A stretch of DNA of 64,000 nucleotides, from NCBI RefSeq assembly GCF_018130765.1, contig NZ_JAFCJZ010000011.1, forward strand, positions 124,001-188,000. The letters are read 5' to 3'. Source of the DNA: Bradyrhizobium iriomotense (GTDB lineage Bacteria; Pseudomonadota; Alphaproteobacteria; Rhizobiales; Xanthobacteraceae). Below the pieces are notes generated by a model. The model was not told the origin of the DNA, made no database searches, and saw nothing but the letters and a program-made list of their open reading frames with translations. The translations under genes were made by a program, and so were the position numbers. Position 1 is the stretch's first letter. The number at the start of each line of letters is the position of its first letter. Positions 18,102-25,867 of the stretch are shown here, one piece after another.

Positions 18102-18278
18102 AGTATTGGCAGCCCTATGACGAATTGGAATGTCACGCATGCGACATGGCCCATCGTTCAAGCGTCATTCAAGCGATGGTGATCTCAAACGCCTGTAATG
18201 TCGCCCGCGACAGCTTGGTCGGCGAACCAAAATAGTTTAGTCAATCAGGGGTAACGCGATGATAGAGCGTAGCTCCCG

Positions 18279-19391
18279 ATGATGCCCGCATGCCTCTCCG
18301 ACGACTGGATCCTTTGCCCGGAGAGAGAGGACATCTCCGCTGAATTCACGCGGCTCCTCACCGCGGCCCAGGAGGGCGGCGCCACGATCGCGGAATGCCT
18401 GATGATCGCGCGGCAGCTCAAGCGGGGCGACGAGCAGTCCTGGCATCGCGAGTGGAAGAAGCTCGCGCGGACCAATCGCCACCGTGCCGAGGCCGCGTTC
18501 GCGGAAGGCCACATGGCAACCGCGCAGCGCAACTGGCTGCGGGCCCTCAACTACTATGGTGCGGCGGCGATGCCGCTCGATCCGGCCGACGAGCGCCGCT
18601 GGGTTGCGGTGCTGGCGATGCAGGAATGCGCCCGCCGCTATCTCACGGCGCGCGCGCCGGCCGGCGAAGTCGTGACGATTCCCTGGGTCGAGGATCATGC
18701 GTTGCAGGGCTACTTCCTGCCGGCGCCGTCGGCGCGGCGAAGGGCGCCGACCGTGATCTGCATCGGCGAGCCCGGACACCGCAAGGAGGAATTCCTGTTC
18801 AAGCTCGCGCCGCATGCGCGCGAGCGCGGACTGTCGATGCTGGCGCTGGACCTGCTCGGCGACCAGCGCGACGACTACACCGATACGCTTCTGCAGCGCC
18901 GCGACCTCGAGAGCGCGATTGCGAGCGTCATGGATTATCTGGAGACGCGCGACGACGTCGATTTCGACCGCGTCGCCATCGTGGCGGACGGGTGGGGCTC
19001 CTCGTTCGTGGCGCGCGCGGTGTTGCAGGAGCCGCGGCTGGCTGCGGCGGTCTGCGACGGCGGCCTCTGGGATCTGCACGAACGATCCTTCTTCGCCAGC
19101 CGATTTGCGATGAGCGACCTCAGCATCGTCCCGGTGCCGCATGCGCCGCTGATGGCCTCCAGCGCCGATTGTCCGGTGCTGATCACGCTCGGCGAGGATG
19201 GCTGGCTCAAGGCCGACCGGGCGCGTCAGATCGTCCAGAAGTCCCGGCTCGGCAGCTCCGACATCGCGCTGAAGGTGTTCACCGCCACGGAGACCGGCGC
19301 GGCCCAGGCCCATGCGGACAATCCGAGCCTTGCCAACGAATACATCTTCGACTGGCTGGAGACGCGGCTGGGCGCTGGACGGCGCGCCTGA
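18279..19391 (+). CDS. FrsA/DHPON-hydrolase-like alpha/beta hydrolase-fold protein
   Basis: The 370 residues have a helical N-terminal part (about 1-125), then an alpha/beta core beginning VVTIPWVEDHALQGYFLPAP, the layout of the 2,6-dihydroxypseudooxynicotine hydrolase / FrsA group. The expected GxSxG elbow reads ADGWGSS near residues 236-242, so Gly stands where the nucleophile Ser would align, although Asp in LGEDGWL and His in AQAHADNP near the C terminus remain. It may be non-hydrolytic or use a neighbouring Ser. Starts at the double ATG at 18279. Convergent with the MarR gene. Family call moderate, function unknown. Confidence 0.65.
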   Translation: MMPACLSDDWILCPEREDISAEFTRLLTAAQEGGATIAECLMIARQLKRGDEQSWHREWKKLARTNRHRAEAAFAEGHMATAQRNWLRALNYYGAAAMPLDPADERRWVAVLAMQECARRYLTARAPAGEVVTIPWVEDHALQGYFLPAPSARRRAPTVICIGEPGHRKEEFLFKLAPHARERGLSMLALDLLGDQRDDYTDTLLQRRDLESAIASVMDYLETRDDVDFDRVAIVADGWGSSFVARAVLQEPRLAAAVCDGGLWDLHERSFFASRFAMSDLSIVPVPHAPLMASSADCPVLITLGEDGWLKADRARQIVQKSRLGSSDIALKVFTATETGAAQAHADNPSLANEYIFDWLETRLGAGRRA

Positions 19392-19406
19392 GCGCGACCT
19401 CGGCTC

Positions 19407-19913
19407 TCAGAAATCGAGCGAGATCCGGACGCAGGCCTTCTCCAGCCGGGTCTTCAGCGTCGCGAGCTTCCCGGTGAATTCCGTCAGCTCGTTCTCGTCG
19501 AACTCCTGGAAGACGAATTCGCGAATCGTCTTGTACTGCTCGTTGAGGCTCGCGATGTGCTTCTGGGTCTTGTCGACCAGGGACAGCCGCACTACGCGGG
19601 CGTCGGTCGGCGAGGGCCGCCGGCGGAGCAGGCCCTTCTTCTCCAGCAGCTTGGACTGGGTGGTGACGAACGAGGGATCGACGTGGAGCAGCTTGGAGAC
19701 CACGTTGACGGGCACGCCGTCGTCCTTGTCGAGGTCGGAGATCGCCATCAGGATCAACCATTGCGGGCCGCTGATGCCGAGCGTCCTCGCCCAGAACTGA
19801 CGCAGCTCCTCCAGATACATGTTGATCGAGGATATCTCCCAGGTGAAGCGCCTGATGATATCCAGATTGCCGATGGAGCGCAGGCGCGCTCCTTCTTTCC
19901 TCGTCGCGGACAC
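19407..19913 (-). CDS. MarR family transcriptional regulator
   Basis: Winged-helix regulator of 168 residues: GISGPQWLILMAISDLDKDD leads the domain, followed by PVNVVSKLLHVDPSFVTTQS and the wing KKGLLRRRPSPTDARVVRLS, the usual MarR order. The GTG at 19913 was chosen because GGGAG lies seven bases upstream; an in-frame ATG at 19976 would add 21 residues of poor quality. Divergent from the porin gene across about 400 bases, so porin control is possible, but no canonical palindromic MarR box was identified there. Convergent with the FrsA-like gene. Confidence 0.88.
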   Translation of the reverse strand: MSATRKEGARLRSIGNLDIIRRFTWEISSINMYLEELRQFWARTLGISGPQWLILMAISDLDKDDGVPVNVVSKLLHVDPSFVTTQSKLLEKKGLLRRRPSPTDARVVRLSLVDKTQKHIASLNEQYKTIREFVFQEFDENELTEFTGKLATLKTRLEKACVRISLDF

Positions 19914-20321
19914 AGCATCACTCCCGTGAAATGATTCTTCAGGCCGGTGTTCGTGCGGAGGGCATAGTCCACGCAAGCCTGCCCTGACGCAAGTGCAGAG
20001 CAGGGTAATCTTGTCACTAAAACTACAAAGATGAGCCGGTCAGCATATTCGCCCCGCCCGGGTGTTGCGCCCGGGGCACAGGTTTAGTGAAACCACAAAG
20101 CTGATTAAATAAACTATTTTGATTAGCGTAATGGCGAAGGCATATTGGCGCCTGACGGTGGGGGGTACTCGATCGTCCCGTTGCAGGTGGTTCGCTCACG
20201 TCCCTCGCGTCGAAAGCGGGTGTGTCCGAAAGCGCGAAGCGGCCGAGCGGATTTGAAGAGACGGGGATCTGGGGGGCCTCACGGTCCAGTCTCCGCAAAA
20301 TGAGCAACTTGGAGGTTTTAA
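19914..20321. other. Regulatory gap between the MarR gene and the porin gene
   Basis: About 400 bases. It holds two imperfect direct copies of a 15-base motif, AAACTACAAAGATGA (20020-20034) and AAACCACAAAGCTGA (20090-20104), 70 bases apart, flanking a GC-rich hairpin (CCCGGG 20057-20062 / CCCGGG 20070-20075). An AT-rich patch at 20104-20130 could be promoter sequence. The porin ribosome-binding site GGAGG lies at 20311-20315. No gene is seen here. Confidence 0.5.
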
Positions 20322-21878
20322 ATGAAAATGGTGAAGAGCCTTTTGCTCGGCACTGCGGCGGGTCTGATCGCCGTCGGCGGAGCTCAGGCAGCCGATCTTC
20401 CGGTCAAGGCCAAGGCGGTCGAGTACGTGAAGATCTGCTCGCTCTACGGCGCGGGTTTCTACTACATCCCGGGCAGCGACACCTGCATCAAGCTCGGCGG
20501 CTATCTGCGTGCCGAAGTGGCGCTCAATGCCGGCGGCAACTACAGCGCCCAGTACAACGGCGTATTCGCGGCCAATAACCGGCTCACCAACTACTACTCG
20601 ATGCGTGCTCGTGAAGATCTCAACATCGACACGCGCACCGCGACCGAGTACGGCGTGGTCCGCACCTATTTCGACGCGGTCTTCACCTGGACGACCGGCA
20701 ACTATGGCGGCACCGGTTCGGCCACGGGCGGCACCCAGTACAGCAGCACGATCGGCCTCAATGCTGCGGGGACCGGCCTCACGGGCTCGAGCGGCGGTGC
20801 CGTCAACGGCACCGACGGCGGCATCTCCGGCGGCGCGCTCGGCGTCTACTACGCCTTCATCCAGTTCGCCGGCTTCACCCTGGGTAAGGCCGTCTCGCAG
20901 TTCGACGCGCCCTGGATCAACTATCCCGGCAACAACTTCGACCAGCTCGTCGGCGGCAGCGGCACCACCAATGGCGTCGTTCAGGCCACCTACACGGCCG
21001 ATTTCGGCCAGGGCGTGACGGCCGCGTTCTCGGTGCAGGACCAGACGCAGGTCTTCCAGACCAACATCTGGAACACCGCCGGCATGTCGACCACCGGCGT
21101 CCTCGGCGGTGCCTACGGCTCGAACAACCTGGGCGGCTCCCGTGCTCCCGACATCGTCGGCATGGTCCGCGTCGACCAGGCCTGGGGCCTGTTCCAGGCG
21201 TCGGTCGCCGCGCACGACAACCATGTCGGTTACTACGGCGCGACCGAAGTCACCGGTCATCCCGAAGACAAGTGGGGCTGGGCCGTTCAGCTCGCCTTGC
21301 AGATCAAGAACATCCCGACCGGTGCCGGCGACGTGATCAACGTCTCGGGCGTCTACACCGAGGGCGCGAGCCGCTACAACTTCCAGGAGCTAGCAGCGAC
21401 CAGCTACTCGATGTTCGGCAGCTCGAACGCGGCGTATCAGAGCATCGGCTTTGCCGGCGTGTCTGACGCGGTGTTCGGTCCGGGCGGCGGCCTCGAGCTG
21501 ACCAAGACCTACGGCTTCCGTGGTGCCTACACCCACAACTGGAGCCCGTTCTGGAACACGGCCGTCTACGGCGCGTGGGCTGCGGTCAATTACAGCGGCA
21601 CGGCGAAGAGCCTGATCTGCGGCAGCGCCGCGTTCGCGACCCTGACCGGCACCTGCAACCCGGACTTCAACATCGGCCAGGTGGGTGTCATCACCCGCTG
21701 GACGCCGGTGAAGAACCTGACCTTCTCGGCTGACTTCACCTACAGCCATCTCGACCAGAAGTATTCGGGCGTGATCACGACCGGTGCTCTGACGGGCGTC
21801 GCCAAGCCGGCGGCCACCTACGAGCTGAAGGACCAGGACACCTACAGCCTGCTGCTGCGCGCCCAGCGCAACTGGTAA
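20322..21878 (+). CDS. Alphaproteobacterial porin (Porin_2 family)
   Basis: Trimeric outer-membrane channel of the rhizobial porin family. The 518 residues begin with a signal peptide (MKMVKSLLLGTAAGLIAVGG, cleavage after AQA) and the mature start ADLPVKAKAVEYVKICSLYG, then the conserved YIPGSDTCIKLGGYLRAEV. The protein ends in aromatic LLLRAQRNW, the C-terminal beta-strand signal for BAM recognition. A strong GGAGG precedes the ATG and a strong terminator follows, consistent with high monocistronic expression. Rhizobial genomes usually carry several paralogues. Confidence 0.95.
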   Translation: MKMVKSLLLGTAAGLIAVGGAQAADLPVKAKAVEYVKICSLYGAGFYYIPGSDTCIKLGGYLRAEVALNAGGNYSAQYNGVFAANNRLTNYYSMRAREDLNIDTRTATEYGVVRTYFDAVFTWTTGNYGGTGSATGGTQYSSTIGLNAAGTGLTGSSGGAVNGTDGGISGGALGVYYAFIQFAGFTLGKAVSQFDAPWINYPGNNFDQLVGGSGTTNGVVQATYTADFGQGVTAAFSVQDQTQVFQTNIWNTAGMSTTGVLGGAYGSNNLGGSRAPDIVGMVRVDQAWGLFQASVAAHDNHVGYYGATEVTGHPEDKWGWAVQLALQIKNIPTGAGDVINVSGVYTEGASRYNFQELAATSYSMFGSSNAAYQSIGFAGVSDAVFGPGGGLELTKTYGFRGAYTHNWSPFWNTAVYGAWAAVNYSGTAKSLICGSAAFATLTGTCNPDFNIGQVGVITRWTPVKNLTFSADFTYSHLDQKYSGVITTGALTGVAKPAATYELKDQDTYSLLLRAQRNW

Positions 21879-21900
21879 GGTCGGTCTATCGGATCTGATG

Positions 21901-21934
21901 AAGCCCCGGCGGGAAACCGCCGGGGCTTCTTCTT
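21901..21934 (+). terminator. Rho-independent terminator after the porin gene
   Basis: A 12-bp stem, AAGCCCCGGCGG (21901-21912) with CCGCCGGGGCTT (21917-21928), has a GAAA tetraloop and is followed by CTTCTT. It is a strong hairpin 22 bases after the stop. Confidence 0.92.
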
Positions 21935-22047
21935 AAAGAGAAGGCTTTCGGAAAATCCGGTGGCCTGTGCAGGGGACGAAGACGAGCTATGCGATTCGAT
22001 CGTCTTCAAACTTATTTACTTACCTGAGTTAATCAGCTATATAGCTC

Positions 22048-22130
22048 TCAGCCAAATACGAAAGTTGCGGCTCTTAGCTTCACGCTAAGCCTCCAGGAAC
22101 CTCCGGTGATGCCCCGCCGGAGGTTTTTCT
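22048..22130 (+). ncRNA. Candidate small RNA ending in an intrinsic terminator
   Basis: No gene precedes it after the porin terminator, yet a strong second terminator sits at 22098-22130. Upstream there is a small hairpin CTTAGC (22073-22078) / GCTAAG (22084-22089), then an unpaired CCTCCAGGAACCTCC stretch (from 22090, running into the terminator stem) that is complementary to Shine-Dalgarno sequences. CTATAT at 22037-22042 could be a -10 element, giving an RNA of about 80 nt; no good -35 was seen. The layout resembles alphaproteobacterial trans-acting sRNAs with CU-rich loops, but family membership is not established and boundaries are estimates. Confidence 0.45.
22098..22130 (+). terminator. 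Rho-independent terminator of the candidate sRNA
   Basis: AACCTCCGG (22098-22106) pairs with CCGGAGGTT (22117-22125), followed by TTTCTTTT. It is an independent terminator, not part of the porin one about 190 bases upstream. Confidence 0.85.
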
Positions 22131-22172
22131 TTTGGGGGCCGGTTCGCGTCAAGAAACGCGTCAAGCACGATG

Positions 22173-22664
22173 CTAGCCGCGCATCATGCGGGCGCGCGAG
22201 TTCGGCCGGTAGGCGAGACGGCTGTGACCGGCGCAATAGGACTGGCCGTCGGGCGCGCTATTGCCGCAGAAACAGAAATCCTCCGCACCCGGCGTCGAGA
22301 TCGGCCAGCGGCAGCGGTTCTCGGACAATTCCAGCAGCGAGCAGCGATTGGCGTCGTCGATGGGACCGGCGACCACGGGCGCGTCGGTCTCGCCATAGAT
22401 CGTCGCGAGCATTTCATATTGCAGTCGCGGCACGGCGCGTGTCGCGCGCGCCGGCGGCGCGAGGCTTCGCTCGAGCCTGCGGTCTTCGACCGCGCGGCTG
22501 CGGGTCAGATTGAGCCGGGACAGCTTGCCGATGACCGCATTGCGGCTGACGCCGATGTCGGCGGCGATCTCGCGGCAGGAGAGGCCGGCCTCGAAGTGCT
22601 GCTTCAGAAGTTCAATTCGTTCGTCGGTCCAGGTCGGTGAAGAAGTCGGTGAGAGAACAGGCAT
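22173..22664 (-). CDS. GcrA-family cell-cycle regulator-like protein
   Basis: The 163-residue protein has the GcrA N-terminal HTH (TWTDERIELLKQHFEAGLSC then REIAADIGVSRNAVIGKLSR) and the conserved C-terminal part with RCRWPISTPGAEDFCFCGN and SYCAGHSRLAY, which carries the Cys/His cluster of the family. In Caulobacter GcrA binds sigma-70 and methylated GANTC promoters. This copy has diverged (KQHFEAGLSCREIAA) and may be a paralogue rather than the master regulator. The ATG at 22664 was chosen over 22697 because the sequence between is not family-like. Confidence 0.82.
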   Translation of the reverse strand: MPVLSPTSSPTWTDERIELLKQHFEAGLSCREIAADIGVSRNAVIGKLSRLNLTRSRAVEDRRLERSLAPPARATRAVPRLQYEMLATIYGETDAPVVAGPIDDANRCSLLELSENRCRWPISTPGAEDFCFCGNSAPDGQSYCAGHSRLAYRPNSRARMMRG

Positions 22665-22738
22665 TGGTAACGGTCCCAGGTTGCAGATGTCGGCCATCCG
22701 CCCTGTCGAGATCCGTCCGCCTCACGTCCGGCGCGCGC

Positions 22739-22936
22739 TCACGTCCTGCCATTGTCGCGAATCGACAGAAGCCCGTCCTTGATGGCGAGACGGATGCCTT
22801 CCTCGATCAAGGTTCGTGCGACGCCGGGAACGCTGGTGCCGTGGGTGCCCTGTCTCACCAGTTTCTCCAGATAGGTGATGGTCGAGAGCGCCAAGGTTAC
22901 GGGAATACGGTCAGTCTCGGCTTTTTCGGTGGCCAT
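22739..22936 (-). CDS. Small ribbon-helix-helix-like protein
   Basis: The 65-residue product has the pattern of a MetJ/Arc-type fold: a strand RIPVTLALST, then helix ITYLEKLVRQGTHGTSVPGV and helix ARTLIEEGIRLAIKDGLL. Such proteins are DNA-binding dimers or antitoxins; no toxin partner is seen next to it. The fold is inferred from the pattern alone. It precedes the GcrA-like gene on the same strand with a 74-base gap. Confidence 0.6.
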   Translation of the reverse strand: MATEKAETDRIPVTLALSTITYLEKLVRQGTHGTSVPGVARTLIEEGIRLAIKDGLLSIRDNGRT

Positions 22937-23136
22937 GGCCCGAACGCTAGCCTCTTACTCGGGTACATAAAAGTAACGATTAAGACTCTATTTAGGTTCG
23001 GGGGTGGAAGTCAAATGCGGTCTCGGGCCTTAGCTCAGCGCATTGGAATCGCTTGAGAAATCGGGCTCGCGGCAGCGCGCCGCGCGGAAACCGGCGCGGC
23101 GGCGTAGCGTTGACAGGGCAGGAGGTGCGGGCCGGC

Positions 23137-24078
23137 TCAGCCGTGCACGATGGCCTTTTCGATCATGCAATGGATGCCCTTGGAGCCGTTGACGGTCTGG
23201 GTCACCCGCAGATCGGCCGCCAGGCTGCACAAGGTGTAGGCGTCCTCGCGTGACAGGTTTCGCCTCTCGCCGAGCAGCGCGATCATGTCGCGCAGCGCGC
23301 GCACAGCGCACTGGTCGAGGTCGGGGTCCATCGCCATGGTCATGTAGTGCGTGGCCGTCTCGGCGCGGGGATAGTCGAGCTTGAGATCCTTGCGCAGCGT
23401 CAGGCGGAAGCGGCCCTGCAGCGCGGTCTCGATCGCGGTGACGCAGACCTCGCCGTCGCCCTGCACGCCATGGCCGTCGCCGCAGGAGAACAGCGCGCCC
23501 GGAACGAACACCGGCAGATAGAGCGTCGCGCCGGCGCCGAGCTCCTTGTTGTCGAGATTGCCGCCCATGGCGCGCGGGACCAGCGAGGAGATGCGGCCCC
23601 AGCTAGGTGGCGGCGAAACGCCCATCACGCCGAAGAACGGTTTGAGCGGCAGATCGAGGCCCCATGGCAGGCGGCCGACCATCCGCGTCCGGTCCAGCGG
23701 AATGTTGAGGATGCGCGTCTCGTGGAAGTCGTCGGGCAGGGTGCCGGACAGCGGCTTGATCATGTTCCAGCCCCAATCCTGCCGGAGCTGGACGTCGAGG
23801 ATCTCGACCGCGAGCACGTCGCCGGGCTCGGCGCCCTCGACCGCGATCGGACCGGTGAGGATGTGGCCGGGCAGCATGCGCTCGCTTTTGGCATGGACCT
23901 CGTACATCTCCGGCGGAATATGAAACTTGTCGCGGTCGGGCAGCATGTCGGGGCCGCCGCTGATGGTGTCGACCGTCACCTCGTCGCCGCTTTTGATCGT
24001 CAGGACCGGCTTGAGCTTGGCTTCGAAGAAGCCCCAATGGCAGGTCTCAGGGCTTGAATGCAGGTGGTGATGGGTCAT
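23137..24078 (-). CDS. Acetamidase/formamidase family protein
   Basis: Member of the FmdA/AmdA family, which hydrolyses short amides to ammonia and the acid. The 313 residues contain TIKSGDEVTVDTISGG near 27, LTGPIAVEGAEPGDVLAVEI near 75, MGGNLDNKELGAGATLYLPV near 170 and GALFSCGDGHGVQGDGEVC near 193: the usual family blocks. The ATG at 24078 (MTHHHLHSSPETCHWGFFEA) matches the usual His-rich start. The real amide substrate is not certain and no amide uptake genes are adjacent. Confidence 0.88.
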   Translation of the reverse strand: MTHHHLHSSPETCHWGFFEAKLKPVLTIKSGDEVTVDTISGGPDMLPDRDKFHIPPEMYEVHAKSERMLPGHILTGPIAVEGAEPGDVLAVEILDVQLRQDWGWNMIKPLSGTLPDDFHETRILNIPLDRTRMVGRLPWGLDLPLKPFFGVMGVSPPPSWGRISSLVPRAMGGNLDNKELGAGATLYLPVFVPGALFSCGDGHGVQGDGEVCVTAIETALQGRFRLTLRKDLKLDYPRAETATHYMTMAMDPDLDQCAVRALRDMIALLGERRNLSREDAYTLCSLAADLRVTQTVNGSKGIHCMIEKAIVHG

Positions 24079-24103
24079 TTGCGGCCGTCCAATCGGTTTT
24101 GCT

Positions 24104-24190
24104 CGTCATGCCCGGGCTTGACCCGGCGAGCGATCCTCTTTCAAGAAGATTTCCGATCATGGACGGGCCGGTCAAGCCCGCGCATGGCAC
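24104..24190. repeat. Intergenic inverted-repeat element, family C
   Basis: Left part CGTCATGCCCGGGCTTGACC (from 24104) and right part GGTCAAGCCCGCGCATGGCA (ending near 24189) are imperfect inverted repeats. The same CGTCATGCCCGG/CAAGCC theme recurs at 31460-31583. It separates the formamidase and YdcF genes, which diverge. Confidence 0.65.
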
Positions 24191-24241
24191 GATCATTCGA
24201 GTGAGGCTCCCCTGTATTTCGTCCTGTCCAAGACAATCGGC

Positions 24242-25015
24242 ATGGCGCTGCTGCCGATCAATCTCCTGGTCGAGCTCGGCATCCTGTCGCTGGTGCTGAT
24301 GCTGACGCGCTTTGCCGCGCTTGGCCGCAAGCTTGCGGTGACCACGCTGGTCCTGCTGGCGCTGGCTGCGTTCTCGCCGCTCGGAAATCTGTTGCTCTAT
24401 CCGCTGGAGTCGCGCTTTCCGCAGTGGGACCCGTCGCGGGGCGCGCCCGACGGCATCATCGTGCTCGGCGGCTCCGTCGACACCGATCTGTCGGCGGCGC
24501 ATCGCACGCCGGTCGTTCGGCACGCAGCCGATCGCTTGTTCGCGCCGGCTGATCTCGCCCGCCGTTATCCCAACGCACGCATCGTTTTCACCGGAGGCAC
24601 TGCGAACCTCGTCTCGACCGAGGCCAGGGAAGCCGACTACTCCGCACCGGTGCTGGAAAACCTGGGCATCCCGAAGGAGCGCCTGATCCTCGAGCGCGAC
24701 TCCCGCAATACCTGGGAGAACGCGATCTTCACCAGGCAATTGGTGTCGCCGAAGCCGGGCGAGCGCTGGCTGCTGGTCACCTCGGCCTTTCACATGCCGC
24801 GCTCGATGGGAATCTTTCGCAAGGCCGGATTCGATGTCGAGGCCTATCCCGTGGACTGGCGCATGGGCGGGCGCGACGATCTCTTCGCGTTCACCCGCAT
24901 CGGCGGCGAGGGGCTTGCCAAGACCGACGTCGCCATGCGCGAATGGATCGGCCTCCTGGCGTACCGCATCATGGGCCGGACCGGCGAGTTGCTACCGGGG
25001 CCGGCCAAGGACTAG
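24242..25015 (+). CDS. YdcF/ElyC (DUF218) family membrane protein
   Basis: The 257 residues start with two hydrophobic helices (LLPINLLVELGILSLVLMLT and KLAVTTLVLLALAAFSPLGN) followed by the DUF218 domain: GIIVLGGSVDTDLS near 79, RIVFTGGTANLV near 116, ERDSRNTWENA near 155 and LVTSAFHMPRSMGIF near 180. ElyC/SanA relatives affect envelope biogenesis. The ATG at 24242 is the first clear start; the frame stays open upstream (YFVLSKTIG) so a non-ATG start a few codons earlier is likely, because homologues begin with such a segment. Exact start unsure. Confidence 0.85.
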   Translation: MALLPINLLVELGILSLVLMLTRFAALGRKLAVTTLVLLALAAFSPLGNLLLYPLESRFPQWDPSRGAPDGIIVLGGSVDTDLSAAHRTPVVRHAADRLFAPADLARRYPNARIVFTGGTANLVSTEAREADYSAPVLENLGIPKERLILERDSRNTWENAIFTRQLVSPKPGERWLLVTSAFHMPRSMGIFRKAGFDVEAYPVDWRMGGRDDLFAFTRIGGEGLAKTDVAMREWIGLLAYRIMGRTGELLPGPAKD

Positions 25016-25075
25016 AACGAGGGTCGCAAAACAAGAACACAGCACCGGCGCGCGACCGCCGGCCGGGAGGACGCG

Positions 25076-25858
25076 ATGCAGCAGCAGAGCGCAGACAGGA
25101 TCGATCTCGCCGGCCTCGTCGCCGATCTCAACAACCTGTTGCGGCTGAAGACCACGGTGATCGGCATGAAGCTGTTTGCGCAAGCTGCCGACATGGAGGC
25201 GATCCCCAAGATCCGGCGGCCGAACGCGATCCATACCACCGACCAGATCGTCAGCATGGCCGCGCGGCTCGGCTGGACCGTCGGCATCACCGCCGAGGAT
25301 CTGGTCGGCGCGCAGTGCCGCGCGGTGATTGGGCTTAGCCCCCAGGACGACAAATGGCTCGCCGGCGAAAACTATGTCGGGGTCTGGCACGGCACCGCGG
25401 AGGACGCACGCAAGCGCCAGGAGGCGCTGGACGTGGTTCCGTTCGGGCACTATCAGGCGCTCGCGGTCAGTCCGCTCGCCAGCGGCCGGCTCGATCCGCC
25501 CGACATCTGCCTCGTCTACGCGACGCCGGGGCAGATGATCATCCTGATCAACGGGCTGCAATATACCGGCTACAGGAAATTCGAATGGGGCGTGGTCGGC
25601 GAGACCGCGTGCGCGGATTCCTGGGGCCGGGCGCTCAAGACCGGGGAGCCCAGCCTGTCCTTGCCATGCTATGCCGAACGGCGCTATGGCGGCGTGCCGG
25701 ACGAGGAGATGCTGATGGCCCTGAAACCTTCGCATCTCGCCAAGGCAATCGAGGGCATGAAGGCGCTGGCGAAGAATGGCCTGCGCTATCCGATCCCGCC
25801 CTATGGTATTCAAAGCGACGTCCGTGCCGGCATGGGCGTGAGCTACGCGAAGAAGTAA
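25076..25858 (+). CDS. DUF169 family protein
   Basis: The 260-residue protein belongs to the DUF169 group: DLNNLLRLKTTVIGMKLFA near residue 18, then Cys residues in GAQCRAVIG near 83, VGETACADSWGRAL near 180 and SLSLPCYAERRYGG near 200. These conserved Cys have been suggested to bind metal or cofactor, but the function is unknown. The ATG at 25076 has GGGAGG upstream. It precedes two reductase-like genes on the same strand, the first nine bases after its stop, so one operon is likely. Confidence 0.88.
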   Translation: MQQQSADRIDLAGLVADLNNLLRLKTTVIGMKLFAQAADMEAIPKIRRPNAIHTTDQIVSMAARLGWTVGITAEDLVGAQCRAVIGLSPQDDKWLAGENYVGVWHGTAEDARKRQEALDVVPFGHYQALAVSPLASGRLDPPDICLVYATPGQMIILINGLQYTGYRKFEWGVVGETACADSWGRALKTGEPSLSLPCYAERRYGGVPDEEMLMALKPSHLAKAIEGMKALAKNGLRYPIPPYGIQSDVRAGMGVSYAKK

Positions 25859-25867
25859 AGGCCAGTC

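Noticed and set aside
23026..23060. GGGCCTTAGCTCAGC resembles the 5' end of tRNA-Ala.
   Set aside because: No anticodon arm, T-arm or acceptor 3' half follows, and the sequence runs into unrelated bases; at most a tRNA fragment or chance.
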